Shown: positions 1 to 6,770 of the stretch, one piece after another | Layout: every line of letters begins with the position of its first letter | Numbering within the stretch: position 1 is the stretch's first letter | Source of the DNA: WTJX01 sp045106295 | Lineage (GTDB): Bacteria; Bacteroidota; Bacteroidia; Cytophagales; JAAEPT01 | Reading direction: 5' to 3' | Assembly (NCBI GenBank): GCA_045106295.1 | Contig: JBGCEI010000065.1 | Span: 1 to 8,565 of the forward strand | DNA length: 8,565 nucleotides | Notes under the pieces: model-generated | The model's input: only the letters and a program-made list of their open reading frames with translations | Databases searched by the model: none | What the model was told of the DNA's origin: nothing | Translations under genes and position numbers: made by a program

Positions 1-1
1 G

Positions 2-553
2 AAGGCTAAAACGAATGGAGATCAAAAGGCATATGGGAAATTAATGCTTAGATACAGAAAGCCTGTATACCATACGATCTTGAAGATGGTGAAAAACCAA
101 AGCGATGCTGAAGACCTAACTATTGAAGCATTTGCAAAAGCATTTAAAAACCTAAGTAAGTTCAATCCTGACTACACTTTTAGTACGTGGTTGTTCCGAA
201 TTGCTACGAATAATTGTATTGATTTCATCAGAAAAAAACGTTTAAATACGTTAAGTATCAACTCTGCTTACACAGATGATAATGGTGATTCAGTAGGTAT
301 AGACATTCAAGATACAGGACTAAACCCTCAGGAAGAGGCGATTAAAAAACAAAAGATTGAGATTATGAAAATAATCGTCACTCAACTCCCTGCTAAATAC
401 CAAGCTTTAATTAGACTTCGTTATTTCAGTGAGCTATCCTATGACGAAATAGCCACTGAATTAGACTCTCCATTAGGTACTGTAAAAGCACAGCTACACA
501 GGGCTCGAGAGATTTTGTCTAATATGATGAAAGGCAAAAGAGATAAAATTTAA
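2..553 (+). CDS. ECF-type RNA polymerase sigma factor, 5' end outside window
   Basis: This is an extracytoplasmic-function sigma-70 protein, which directs core RNA polymerase to a small set of promoters. The frame is open to the left edge (183 residues visible), and the residues before the ATG at 44 (GDQKAYGKLMLRYRKPVYH) are the usual start of sigma region 2. That ATG is therefore internal and the true start lies a little upstream of the window. Region 2 follows: DAEDLTIEAF, then the -10-recognition segment FSTWLFRIATNNCIDFIRKKR (bases about 176-241). A variable acidic linker leads to region 4, LPAKYQALIRLRY and the helix-turn-helix SYDEIATELDSPLGTVKAQLHRAR (bases about 386-508). No extra C-terminal domain is present. 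It ends with TAA 19 bases before rsmG, so co-transcription is plausible. No anti-sigma gene is visible nearby, and the regulon cannot be inferred. Confidence 0.93.
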   Translation, partial: KAKTNGDQKAYGKLMLRYRKPVYHTILKMVKNQSDAEDLTIEAFAKAFKNLSKFNPDYTFSTWLFRIATNNCIDFIRKKRLNTLSINSAYTDDNGDSVGIDIQDTGLNPQEEAIKKQKIEIMKIIVTQLPAKYQALIRLRYFSELSYDEIATELDSPLGTVKAQLHRAREILSNMMKGKRDKI

Positions 554-572
554 AGGACGAATTTACCTCTAC

Positions 573-1190
573 ATGATTTCAACATACTTCCCTTCTTTGA
601 CTAAGGAGCAGAAAAAACAGTTTTCAGAACTACAAGTTCTTGTGAATGAGTGGAACTCAAAAGTAAACATCATCTCAAGAAAGGATACAGCAAATATTCT
701 AGAACGCCACATATTACATTCTCTGGGGATTGCTCTACAATGTGAATTTACTAAAGATACAACGGTACTCGATGTAGGTACTGGTGGAGGATTCCCAGGT
801 ATTCCATTAGCTATTTTATTTCCTGACACGCATTTCCACATGGTTGACTCTATTGGAAAGAAAATAATCGTTGTGCAAGACATCATTCACCGTTTAGGTT
901 TAACAAATGCTTTCGCATCGCACCAACGAGCTGAAGATGTACCTGAACAGTTTGACTACATTATATCTAGAGCGGTTACCAGACTAAATAAATTCATCCC
1001 TTGGATAGAGAATAAGTTCAAAAAAAACACGGTGAAAAATGCTGGGCTCTACTATTTAAAGGGAGGTGATCTAACAGAAGAATTATCAGAAGTCCCTCAC
1101 AAACACAAGATGATCAATTTATCAGACACATTCAACGGAGAGTTTTTTGAGACAAAAAAAGTAATTCATATTTCTGCAAAAGAATTTTAA
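573..1190 (+). CDS. rsmG: 16S rRNA (guanine-527-N7)-methyltransferase RsmG (GidB)
   Basis: RsmG is an S-adenosylmethionine-dependent enzyme that methylates N7 of G527 in 16S rRNA; in other bacteria its loss gives low-level streptomycin resistance. The 205-residue length fits the family. Visible family blocks are NIISRKD (32-38), ERHILHSL (44-51), the SAM-binding glycine motif VLDVGTGGGFPGIPLAI (65-81), VDSIGKK (91-97), SRAV (132-135) and the late YLKGG segment (161-165). The start at 573 gives the typical N-terminus with an aromatic-Pro pair (YFPSLT) and fits the gap after the sigma-factor stop; an AGGA lies about 15 bases upstream, too far to be a strong ribosome binding site. It probably shares a transcript with the sigma factor. 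No terminator is obvious in the 74 bases before trxA. Confidence 0.96.
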   Translation: MISTYFPSLTKEQKKQFSELQVLVNEWNSKVNIISRKDTANILERHILHSLGIALQCEFTKDTTVLDVGTGGGFPGIPLAILFPDTHFHMVDSIGKKIIVVQDIIHRLGLTNAFASHQRAEDVPEQFDYIISRAVTRLNKFIPWIENKFKKNTVKNAGLYYLKGGDLTEELSEVPHKHKMINLSDTFNGEFFETKKVIHISAKEF

Positions 1191-1264
1191 ATAAATATTT
1201 TAGCATTCAGTGAACTTTATTAGTTTTAATATCGGTTAAGTAATCAAACAAAATAAATATACCA

Positions 1265-1588
1265 ATGGGAAAAGCATTAGAAATTACAGACAAAAACTTC
1301 GATGAAGTAATAGCAACAGATCAACCAGTATTAGTGGACTTTTGGGCAGAGTGGTGTGGGCCATGTCGTATGATAGGACCAGTAGTAGAAGAGCTTGCTG
1401 GTGAGTACGAAGGGAAAGCTGTGATAGGAAAAGTAAACGTGGATGAAAACCCTACTATTTCTGCAAAGTTTGGTATTAGAAGCATTCCTACTTTATTAGT
1501 TCTAAAAAATGGTGAAGTAGTAGATAAGCAAGTTGGCGCTGCGGCTAAATCTGCCTTATCTCAAAAAATTGACGCTCAGATTTCTTAA
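1265..1588 (+). CDS. trxA: Thioredoxin
   Basis: This is a small cytosolic dithiol-disulfide oxidoreductase that is reduced by thioredoxin reductase and passes electrons to ribonucleotide reductase, peroxiredoxins and other targets. Its 107 residues match classical TrxA. The active site is WCGPC at 30-34, the buried Asp is D25 in VDFWAEW, the cis-proline is P75 in SIPT, and the late KNGE turn with the following GA (81-92) is conserved. There is no signal peptide, so it is cytoplasmic. The start codon is preceded by an A/T-rich leader without a Shine-Dalgarno sequence, usual in this phylum. A TAGTTTTA at 1221-1228 resembles the Bacteroidota -7 element (TAnnTTTG) with one mismatch, but no convincing -33 partner is seen. 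The gene ends just before a strong terminator. Bcp, encoded at 3591-4040, is a likely client. Confidence 0.98.
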   Translation: MGKALEITDKNFDEVIATDQPVLVDFWAEWCGPCRMIGPVVEELAGEYEGKAVIGKVNVDENPTISAKFGIRSIPTLLVLKNGEVVDKQVGAAAKSALSQKIDAQIS

Positions 1589-1617
1589 CTCTTGCAACTA
1601 CGTAAAATGAACTTTTT

Positions 1618-1649
1618 AAAAAGGTCTACTCTATGAGTAGACCTTTTTT
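1618..1649 (+). terminator. Strong intrinsic terminator after trxA, probably bidirectional
   Basis: There is a perfect 14-bp inverted repeat, AAAAAGGTCTACTC (1618-1631) and GAGTAGACCTTTTT (1635-1648), with a 3-base loop, followed by T-rich sequence. GTAAAA at 1602-1607 and TTTTAC at 1651-1656 could extend the outer pairing. It lies 30 bases after the trxA stop. The A-run in the left arm gives a U-run on the opposite strand, so it may also stop transcripts coming from rho, although rho ends about 200 bases away. Confidence 0.9.
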
Positions 1650-1806
1650 ATTTTACACTACAATCTCAGATGGAAACAATATCTCTTATCGGTACATTGG
1701 CAGGCATTTTACCCCGGACTTTGCATTAGAATTCGTTATGAGAAGTTAACAAGCAAGAAATCAGGGGTTTAGCCAATTTTTAAGATATGGTTTGCAGTAG
1801 GCTTAC

Positions 1807-1828
1807 TTTGTAAGAACAAACTTACAAA
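1807..1828. repeat. Small inverted repeat just downstream of rho
   Basis: There is a perfect 8-bp inverted repeat, TTTGTAAG (1807-1814) and CTTACAAA (1821-1828), with a 6-base loop. On the + strand it is followed by CCTTTTT, terminator-like but A/T-rich and weak. On the - strand, the direction of rho, no U-run follows. It lies 27 bases past the rho stop codon and may be a 3' mRNA structure rather than a terminator. Confidence 0.4.
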
Positions 1829-1855
1829 CCTTTTTAGATTCAATACGAACAGAAA

Positions 1856-3418
1856 TTATCCATTCATAGAAACAAGAAACTCTTCGTTGTCTTTTGTTCC
1901 TTTCATTTTCGTTAATAAGAAATCCATAGCCTCGTTAGAATTCATATCTGACATGAACTTACGTAGAATCCAGATTCGTTGTAATTCATCTGCTGCCATT
2001 AGTAGATCTTCTCTTCTTGTACCAGAAGCAGGAACGTCAATAGCAGGGTAAACTCTTTTGTTAGCTAATTTTCTATCCAACTGAAGTTCCATGTTACCCG
2101 TACCTTTGAATTCTTCAAAGATTACTTCATCCATTTTAGAACCTGTTTCTATTAGTGCTGTTGCAATAATTGTTAAAGAACCACCGTTCTCTACATTTCT
2201 TGCTGCTCCAAAGAAACGCTTAGGCTTGTGTAATGCATTAGCATCAACTCCACCAGAAAGTATTTTACCAGATGAAGGAGTCACTGTATTGTGTGCTCTA
2301 GCTAAACGAGTAATAGAGTCTAGTAAAATCACTACATCATGACCACACTCTACCATTCTTTTTGCTTTCTCCAATACCATATTAGATACTTTCACATGTC
2401 TTTCAGCTTGTTCATCAAAAGTAGAAGCTACAACCTCAGCATTTACGCTTCTAGCCATATCTGTTACCTCTTCAGGACGTTCATCTACTAATAAAATCAT
2501 TAGATAAACTTCAGGATGGTTATCAGCAATTGCGTTTGCAATCTCTTTCAACAAAACCGTTTTACCTGTTTTTGGTTGTGCTACAATCATCCCTCTCTGC
2601 CCTTTACCGATAGGTGCAAACATATCTACAATACGACTAGAGTATTGAGAAGGCTTAGAGGTAAGTTGTAATCTTTCCTGAGGGAATAGTGGCGTTAAAT
2701 ACTGAAAAGGAACTCTATCTCTGATTTCTTCAGCTAATCTTCCATTTACCTGGTCTACTTTTAATAAGGCAAAGTACTTTTCTCCATCTTTTGGTGGACG
2801 AATATGACCTTTTACGGTATCTCCTGTTTTTAAACCAAATAACTTGATTTGTGATGGAGAAACATAGATATCGTCAGGACTAGCTAAATAATTGTAATCA
2901 GCAGAACGCAAGAAACCGTATCCATCTTGCATCAGTTCTAATACTCCTTGATTCTCAATCAACCCATCAAAATCTTTGATAGCTGCTTTATGAGGGTTAG
3001 GTGCATTTACTTTTCTTCTTGGACGATCGTCTTTTTGATCTTCGCTTTTGTTATTTTCCTTCTTAGCAACTGGCGCTGCACCTTCTTTTGTTTCTTTTTC
3101 AACTTTCGGTGCTCTAGGAGCTCTTTCAGGTCGTTCTTTTTTCTCAGAATCACCTTCTTTAGCTGCTACATTTGCTCTCTTAGGTCTTGGGTTAGGCTTT
3201 CTTCTCACCTTCTCTTCATCTTCTACTCCAACGATTACAACCTCTGGAACAGCAGACTTAATATCTGACACACTAGATGGACTAGCTGCTTGGTGATCTA
3301 ATATTTTGTAAATTAATTCTTCCTTAGGAAGTTTTTTAACCTTTTTAAGGTCCATTTTCTCAGCAAGTTCTCTGAGTTCTGACAAGAGTTTCAACTCAAG
3401 TTCATCAATATTGTACAT
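1856..3418 (-). CDS. rho: Transcription termination factor Rho with long charged N-terminal insertion
   Basis: Rho is a hexameric RNA helicase that binds nascent RNA and uses ATP hydrolysis to end transcription. At 520 residues it is about 100 longer than the 419-residue E. coli protein. Domains in order are: a Rho_N SAP-like helical domain (about 5-42), a low-complexity insertion rich in Lys, Arg, Glu and Pro (about 45-145), the cold-shock-like RNA-binding domain with DGYGFLR (165-171) up to about 230, and the RecA-like ATPase. ATPase motifs seen are the P-loop QPKTGKT (281-287), VDERPEEVTD with the catalytic Glu region (311-320), Walker B VVILLDS (362-368), the Q-loop SSGKILSGGVD (382-392), and the SGTRRE block expected to hold the arginine finger (465-470). 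The start at 3418 begins the Rho_N domain. The upstream 172-base spacer carries paired palindromes. Disordered insertions here are common in Bacteroidota Rho proteins. Confidence 0.98.
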   Translation of the reverse strand: MYNIDELELKLLSELRELAEKMDLKKVKKLPKEELIYKILDHQAASPSSVSDIKSAVPEVVIVGVEDEEKVRRKPNPRPKRANVAAKEGDSEKKERPERAPRAPKVEKETKEGAAPVAKKENNKSEDQKDDRPRRKVNAPNPHKAAIKDFDGLIENQGVLELMQDGYGFLRSADYNYLASPDDIYVSPSQIKLFGLKTGDTVKGHIRPPKDGEKYFALLKVDQVNGRLAEEIRDRVPFQYLTPLFPQERLQLTSKPSQYSSRIVDMFAPIGKGQRGMIVAQPKTGKTVLLKEIANAIADNHPEVYLMILLVDERPEEVTDMARSVNAEVVASTFDEQAERHVKVSNMVLEKAKRMVECGHDVVILLDSITRLARAHNTVTPSSGKILSGGVDANALHKPKRFFGAARNVENGGSLTIIATALIETGSKMDEVIFEEFKGTGNMELQLDRKLANKRVYPAIDVPASGTRREDLLMAADELQRIWILRKFMSDMNSNEAMDFLLTKMKGTKDNEEFLVSMNG

Positions 3419-3545
3419 AAAAAATTAAAGTAATTGGGAAATTGTGACTAGTTAACAATAAATAATTGTGGGAAGAGAACTTAGATCGTTTTAAGGAATA
3501 AAACCAGCTCTCTAACTGTGCTACAATATTACTGGGATTATTTTA

Positions 3546-3590
3546 GTATTGCAATGTATTCTAACAATTTCTTAAAACACATTGCAATAC
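3546..3590. promoter_or_regulatory. Paired ATTGCAAT palindromes in the bcp-rho spacer
   Basis: There is a perfect 12-bp inverted repeat, GTATTGCAATGT (3546-3557) and ACATTGCAATAC (3579-3590), one pair longer if A3545 and T3591 are counted, with a 21-base loop. Each arm holds the self-palindromic octamer ATTGCAAT (3548-3555 and 3581-3588), placed 33 bp apart, about three helical turns. The right arm abuts the bcp stop codon. No U-run follows on the - strand, so it is not a canonical intrinsic terminator. It could be a pair of operator sites upstream of rho or a 3' stabilising hairpin of the bcp mRNA. The remaining leader down to rho (3419-3545) shows no clear TAnnTTTG promoter element. Confidence 0.5.
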
Positions 3591-4040
3591 TTAGTCTTTA
3601 ATAATCAATAAAGCATCCTCTACATGCTTCGAAATAGCTAACAATGAGTTAAATCGGTGGATTAACTCTCCTTCTTTGTCAATAATAAATGTTTCTCTTC
3701 CAGGAATAACCCCTAATGTCTTTTTCACTCCTAATTGTTTACGTAAAAACCCTTTCTTATCACTCAACAAATGAAAAGGAACATTGTATTTACCAGCGAA
3801 TGCTTTATGAGAAGCCTCATCATCACTACTCACCCCTAATACTTCTGCTCCATTATCTTTGAAATCTTGATAGGCATCTCTAAATGTACACGCTTCCTTG
3901 GTACAACCAGGCGTATCGTCTTTTGGGTAAAAATACAACACCACAAACTTCCCTCTAAAATCAGAAAGACTCACCTCTTCTCCTTTTTGATTGCTGAGCG
4001 TAAAATCAGGAACGATGTCTCCTATGGATAGTTTTTTCAT
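3591..4040 (-). CDS. bcp: Thioredoxin-dependent thiol peroxidase (Bcp/PrxQ peroxiredoxin)
   Basis: This is a peroxiredoxin that reduces hydrogen peroxide and organic hydroperoxides in the cytoplasm using thioredoxin as reductant. Its 149 residues are typical of Bcp. The peroxidatic motif FYPKDDTPGCTKEAC (37-51) gives C46 as the peroxidatic cysteine and C51 as the resolving cysteine four residues later in the same helix, the PrxQ arrangement. T43 and P39 belong to the conserved PxxxTxxC block, and the late GRETFIID (114-121) supplies the active-site Arg R115. There is no signal peptide. It starts only 4 bases after the stop of the upstream membrane-protein gene, which suggests translational coupling and a shared promoter upstream of the permease. 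A palindrome pair follows directly after its stop codon. Confidence 0.96.
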   Translation of the reverse strand: MKKLSIGDIVPDFTLSNQKGEEVSLSDFRGKFVVLYFYPKDDTPGCTKEACTFRDAYQDFKDNGAEVLGVSSDDEASHKAFAGKYNVPFHLLSDKKGFLRKQLGVKKTLGVIPGRETFIIDKEGELIHRFNSLLAISKHVEDALLIIKD

Positions 4041-4044
4041 AAAT

Positions 4045-5328
4045 CTATTCGGTTTTAGGCTGATATACGTTTAACCTTATTGATTCATCGATTATTTTTC
4101 TACCTACCTTTTGTTCACCTACATGGTACAGTTGAACATCTTCTCCTTTCATATATCGAACCATATTCTGTTCTATATCATGCGTAAAATTCTTAATCCT
4201 CTTATAATGAGTCATTGACGTATAGTAAACTAATAACACAATAACTCCTGTACCTAACAAATAATGCATTTCATACTTCTTTACTACCGTACTATACGCT
4301 AATAAAATAGTACACATCAATAAAAGGGTTGACATAAATCGATAGCGGTAATTGATTGCAGCTAAATACACATCCCCTCCCCTTACAACTGCTATCATTA
4401 CACAACTCACTAAAAAAAAGAGAAACGTATAAAAAATCAAAGGCTTGTTCTTTAGAAAATGTTTAAACCTTAAAATAAAATAGGAATGAATGATAGTAAA
4501 AAAGACTCCAAATATTTGTGAAACCAAGACATCAACTGGTAACCTTATAGCAAAACAAGAACCAATGACCGTAAAATACCACCTCAGATAAATGAATGGG
4601 TTATTAAATACTGCTAATATTTGTCCATCTCCTTGCTTAATTCCATTATTATGAAATTTATACAAAACAACTGCTAGAATAGATCCAGTAATCCAAATTA
4701 AAGCCTTCTTAGCATCTTTTTTAGATACTGAAAAATGAAGTATTCCGATTAGAATAAGTACAAGTGCATTAGAATTAGACATTAGACTAATAATCAACAA
4801 GACTACAGCAATGAACAAGTTTCGGTAATTTTCTTTAACTAAAAAGAATATTGTCCCTAGCATAAATGCCGTTGAAGAGCCAAATTGAATAGGTACTGTT
4901 GGTAGAAAAATAAAAGAGTAATAATGAAAATTAAATAGAAGGAAAGAGAAGAACACGACATAAACCATAGACATATTATTTTCCTTTTTGACTATGTAAT
5001 AAAAAAAATACGCACATGGAAGCAAAAAGAAATTACCAATAATCACCATAATCCTTAAGTCACCATGACCTTGAATCCATAGAACAATGGCAGCTATCAA
5101 TTTTGAAGAAACAATTTTATGCATGTTTAATGGTTCAAAAAACAAATTAAACTTAGCAGAAAAACTATCTGCCAATTTATATTTATTTAAAAAAACCATG
5201 AGAGAAAAATAATCATCTGCCACAGGGATATTAACCGTGTATTTAAAGACCGTAAAAAAATAGAATACAACTGGAAATAAAGCTGCTACTAATAAAATAA
5301 TTCGTTTTGTTTTATTTGAATACAACAT
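4045..5328 (-). CDS. Multi-pass membrane protein, possible GT-C-type glycosyltransferase
   Basis: I do not recognise a named family with certainty. The 427 residues form a hydrophobic protein with about ten or eleven membrane segments, roughly at 10-30, 91-112, 119-140, 150-165, 169-197, 207-224, 250-287 (two), 297-315, 330-349 and 355-372, followed by a hydrophilic tail (373-427). The loop after the first segment has an acidic ADDY (37-40), followed by an NMHK (68-71) at the start of the next hydrophobic stretch. An Asp-rich first extracytoplasmic loop, an N-x-H-(K/R) motif and a late RYR before a membrane helix (328-330) recall GT-C glycosyltransferases that use polyprenyl-phosphate sugars. 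This is inference from topology and short motifs only. The gene lies 6 bases after the permease and 4 bases before bcp, so it is probably in one operon. It appears more A/T-rich than its neighbours, as expected for a membrane protein or an acquired gene. Confidence 0.8.
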   Translation of the reverse strand: MLYSNKTKRIILLVAALFPVVFYFFTVFKYTVNIPVADDYFSLMVFLNKYKLADSFSAKFNLFFEPLNMHKIVSSKLIAAIVLWIQGHGDLRIMVIIGNFFLLPCAYFFYYIVKKENNMSMVYVVFFSFLLFNFHYYSFIFLPTVPIQFGSSTAFMLGTIFFLVKENYRNLFIAVVLLIISLMSNSNALVLILIGILHFSVSKKDAKKALIWITGSILAVVLYKFHNNGIKQGDGQILAVFNNPFIYLRWYFTVIGSCFAIRLPVDVLVSQIFGVFFTIIHSYFILRFKHFLKNKPLIFYTFLFFLVSCVMIAVVRGGDVYLAAINYRYRFMSTLLLMCTILLAYSTVVKKYEMHYLLGTGVIVLLVYYTSMTHYKRIKNFTHDIEQNMVRYMKGEDVQLYHVGEQKVGRKIIDESIRLNVYQPKTE

Positions 5329-5334
5329 AATAAT

Positions 5335-6546
5335 CTAATCAAACTTAATCACCTTGAGTGCATTCATTCTTGTAATCAGATAAGTAGGAAAGAATACAAT
5401 CAATGCAATCAATACAGATACTAATACATTAATCATTACCCATGCTGACCAATCCCATAAAATGGGGACAGCATCCATATAATAACTTTCTGGATCTAAC
5501 GGAAAGAGTCTAAAGTAATACTGCACAGCGCATAACAACAAAGCAATTACATTCCCTATCACAATCCCTTTGAACCCTAAAGACAAGCCATAATACCAAA
5601 ATACTTTCCTGATGAGAATAGGCATTGCTCCCATTGCTTTGAACATACCAATCATATTGGCTCGCTCCATCATTAGGATGTACATCGTCGATAACATATT
5701 AAATGCTGCGATCACAAAAATAATGATCACAAAGACCACCACATTTTTATTCAACAAAGTCAACCAATCAAAAATATGCGGGAAACGAGCTGTAATTTTC
5801 TCTAGTTGTAAATCATAATCCATCTGATCATACACAGCTTCACTTACTTTAGGTAAATGATCTAAATTCGTTAAAAAAACATCGTATCCTCCAATCAAGG
5901 TATCTGACCAATGGTTTAACTTCTGAATCATTTTAATATCGCACAACACCACTTTACTATCAAATTCTCCAATGAATGTATTGTAAATCCCTACTACTTT
6001 TAGTTTTCTCTCCTTTGGTTTATCCTGAATAAAAAAGAGATACAAATCATCACCTACTGACAGTTTGAGTTTAGTAGCAATAGTCTCACTCAACACAATC
6101 TCTTTCACATAATTAGAATCGTTTACATTCAAAAACGTTCCTTTCTGGATATTCTTCTCAAAAATGGAGCGATTGAAATCTACTCCTACTCCTTTCACCA
6201 ATACACCTTCTACTGCACTTTCCGTTTTTATTAAACCAGATTTATTTGCAAATGACTGGATATGAGACAAGCCGTCTATCTCAGTTGCATGATGATAAAA
6301 TTCAGAGGATTGTTTAATCGGAGATTCTTCCGAATACGTATTCGCATCGTAACTACTTACTTTTATGTGTCCTTCTGCGCTAAAAAGCTGAGTTAGTACA
6401 TTTGCTTTAAAACCTTCTAAAATAAAAACAGATAGAATCAATACCACCATTCCAAAAGCCACGCTAGTAACTGTAATCATGGATACTGTAGCTGAAAAAG
6501 AGCCTTTTTGCCCTTTTCTAATTCTGTTTGAAATAAATCGTAACAC
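5335..6546 (-). CDS. ABC transporter permease of the LolC/LolE (FtsX-like) type
   Basis: This is an inner-membrane permease subunit, probably of a Lol-type complex that releases lipoproteins from the inner membrane for transport to the outer membrane. The 403 residues show the family layout: a cytoplasmic amphipathic N-terminus with RxxKG-type residues, a first membrane helix (about 20-45), a large periplasmic domain (about 46-262), and three C-terminal helices (about 266-292, 318-343, 368-392). The cytoplasmic coupling segment MMERANMIGMFKAMGA (292-307) matches the E-x-x-x-I-x-x-(L/F)-K-x-(M/L)-GA signature, and DPESYYMDAVPI (351-362) matches the LolC/E loop before the last helix. The cognate ATPase (LolD-like) is not in this window. 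It is the first gene of the likely permease-membrane protein-bcp operon, and the nearby YHYH lipoprotein is the type of cargo such a system moves. LolC and LolE cannot be told apart here. Confidence 0.88.
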   Translation of the reverse strand: MLRFISNRIRKGQKGSFSATVSMITVTSVAFGMVVLILSVFILEGFKANVLTQLFSAEGHIKVSSYDANTYSEESPIKQSSEFYHHATEIDGLSHIQSFANKSGLIKTESAVEGVLVKGVGVDFNRSIFEKNIQKGTFLNVNDSNYVKEIVLSETIATKLKLSVGDDLYLFFIQDKPKERKLKVVGIYNTFIGEFDSKVVLCDIKMIQKLNHWSDTLIGGYDVFLTNLDHLPKVSEAVYDQMDYDLQLEKITARFPHIFDWLTLLNKNVVVFVIIIFVIAAFNMLSTMYILMMERANMIGMFKAMGAMPILIRKVFWYYGLSLGFKGIVIGNVIALLLCAVQYYFRLFPLDPESYYMDAVPILWDWSAWVMINVLVSVLIALIVFFPTYLITRMNALKVIKFD

Positions 6547-6611
6547 GTATTTTCTTAATTAGAATCGGCAAGTTAACTAATATCTCTTGGTTTCCGATAC
6601 CTAACTAACAT

Positions 6612-6640
6612 CAAGAAAATGAATTTTATTTCTTTTCTTG
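6612..6640. repeat. Inverted repeat in the divergent spacer
   Basis: There is a perfect 8-bp inverted repeat, CAAGAAAA (6612-6619) and TTTTCTTG (6633-6640), with a 13-base spacer. It sits between the candidate - strand promoter element and the permease start, so it would be a weak 5' UTR hairpin of the permease mRNA or an operator. The rest of the 224-base divergent spacer (6547-6770) is A/T-rich and holds no gene; a short direct repeat ACATCTA occurs twice in tandem around 6692-6705. Confidence 0.35.
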
Positions 6641-6647
6641 GTACAAA

Positions 6648-6655
6648 CAAAAATA
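6648..6655 (-). promoter_or_regulatory. Candidate -7 promoter element for the permease operon
   Basis: The - strand reads TATTTTTG, an exact match to the Bacteroidota -7 consensus TAnnTTTG, about 100 bases upstream of the permease start codon and pointing toward it. No clear TTG -33 element is found 17-23 bases further upstream, so the call is tentative. Confidence 0.35.
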
Positions 6656-6770
6656 AAATAGTAAACCAGATTAAACCTTTATTACCATATTACATCTAAC
6701 ATCTAGTAATATAATCTTGATACTTTACACCTCCCTACTGGAAGGTACGACCTAATACTTTAGCGAACAC

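Noticed and set aside
569..886. A - strand frame of 105 codons opposite rsmG.
   Set aside because: Overlaps conserved RsmG motifs including the SAM-binding site; antisense shadow.
2091..3296. Several + strand open frames of 82-106 codons opposite rho.
   Set aside because: They lie wholly inside a confidently identified gene on the other strand, and their composition mirrors Rho codons (for example Ser/Phe-rich stretches opposite the Lys/Glu-rich insertion).
3546..3590. Reading the bcp-rho inverted repeat as an ordinary intrinsic terminator of the bcp operon.
   Set aside because: The loop is long (21 bases) and the sequence after the stem on the - strand is A-rich with no U-run.
6728..6746. 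Imperfect hairpin ACCTCC...GGAAGGT upstream of the YHYH gene as a riboswitch or leader.
   Set aside because: Only a short stem with a mismatch and no recognisable conserved riboswitch core.
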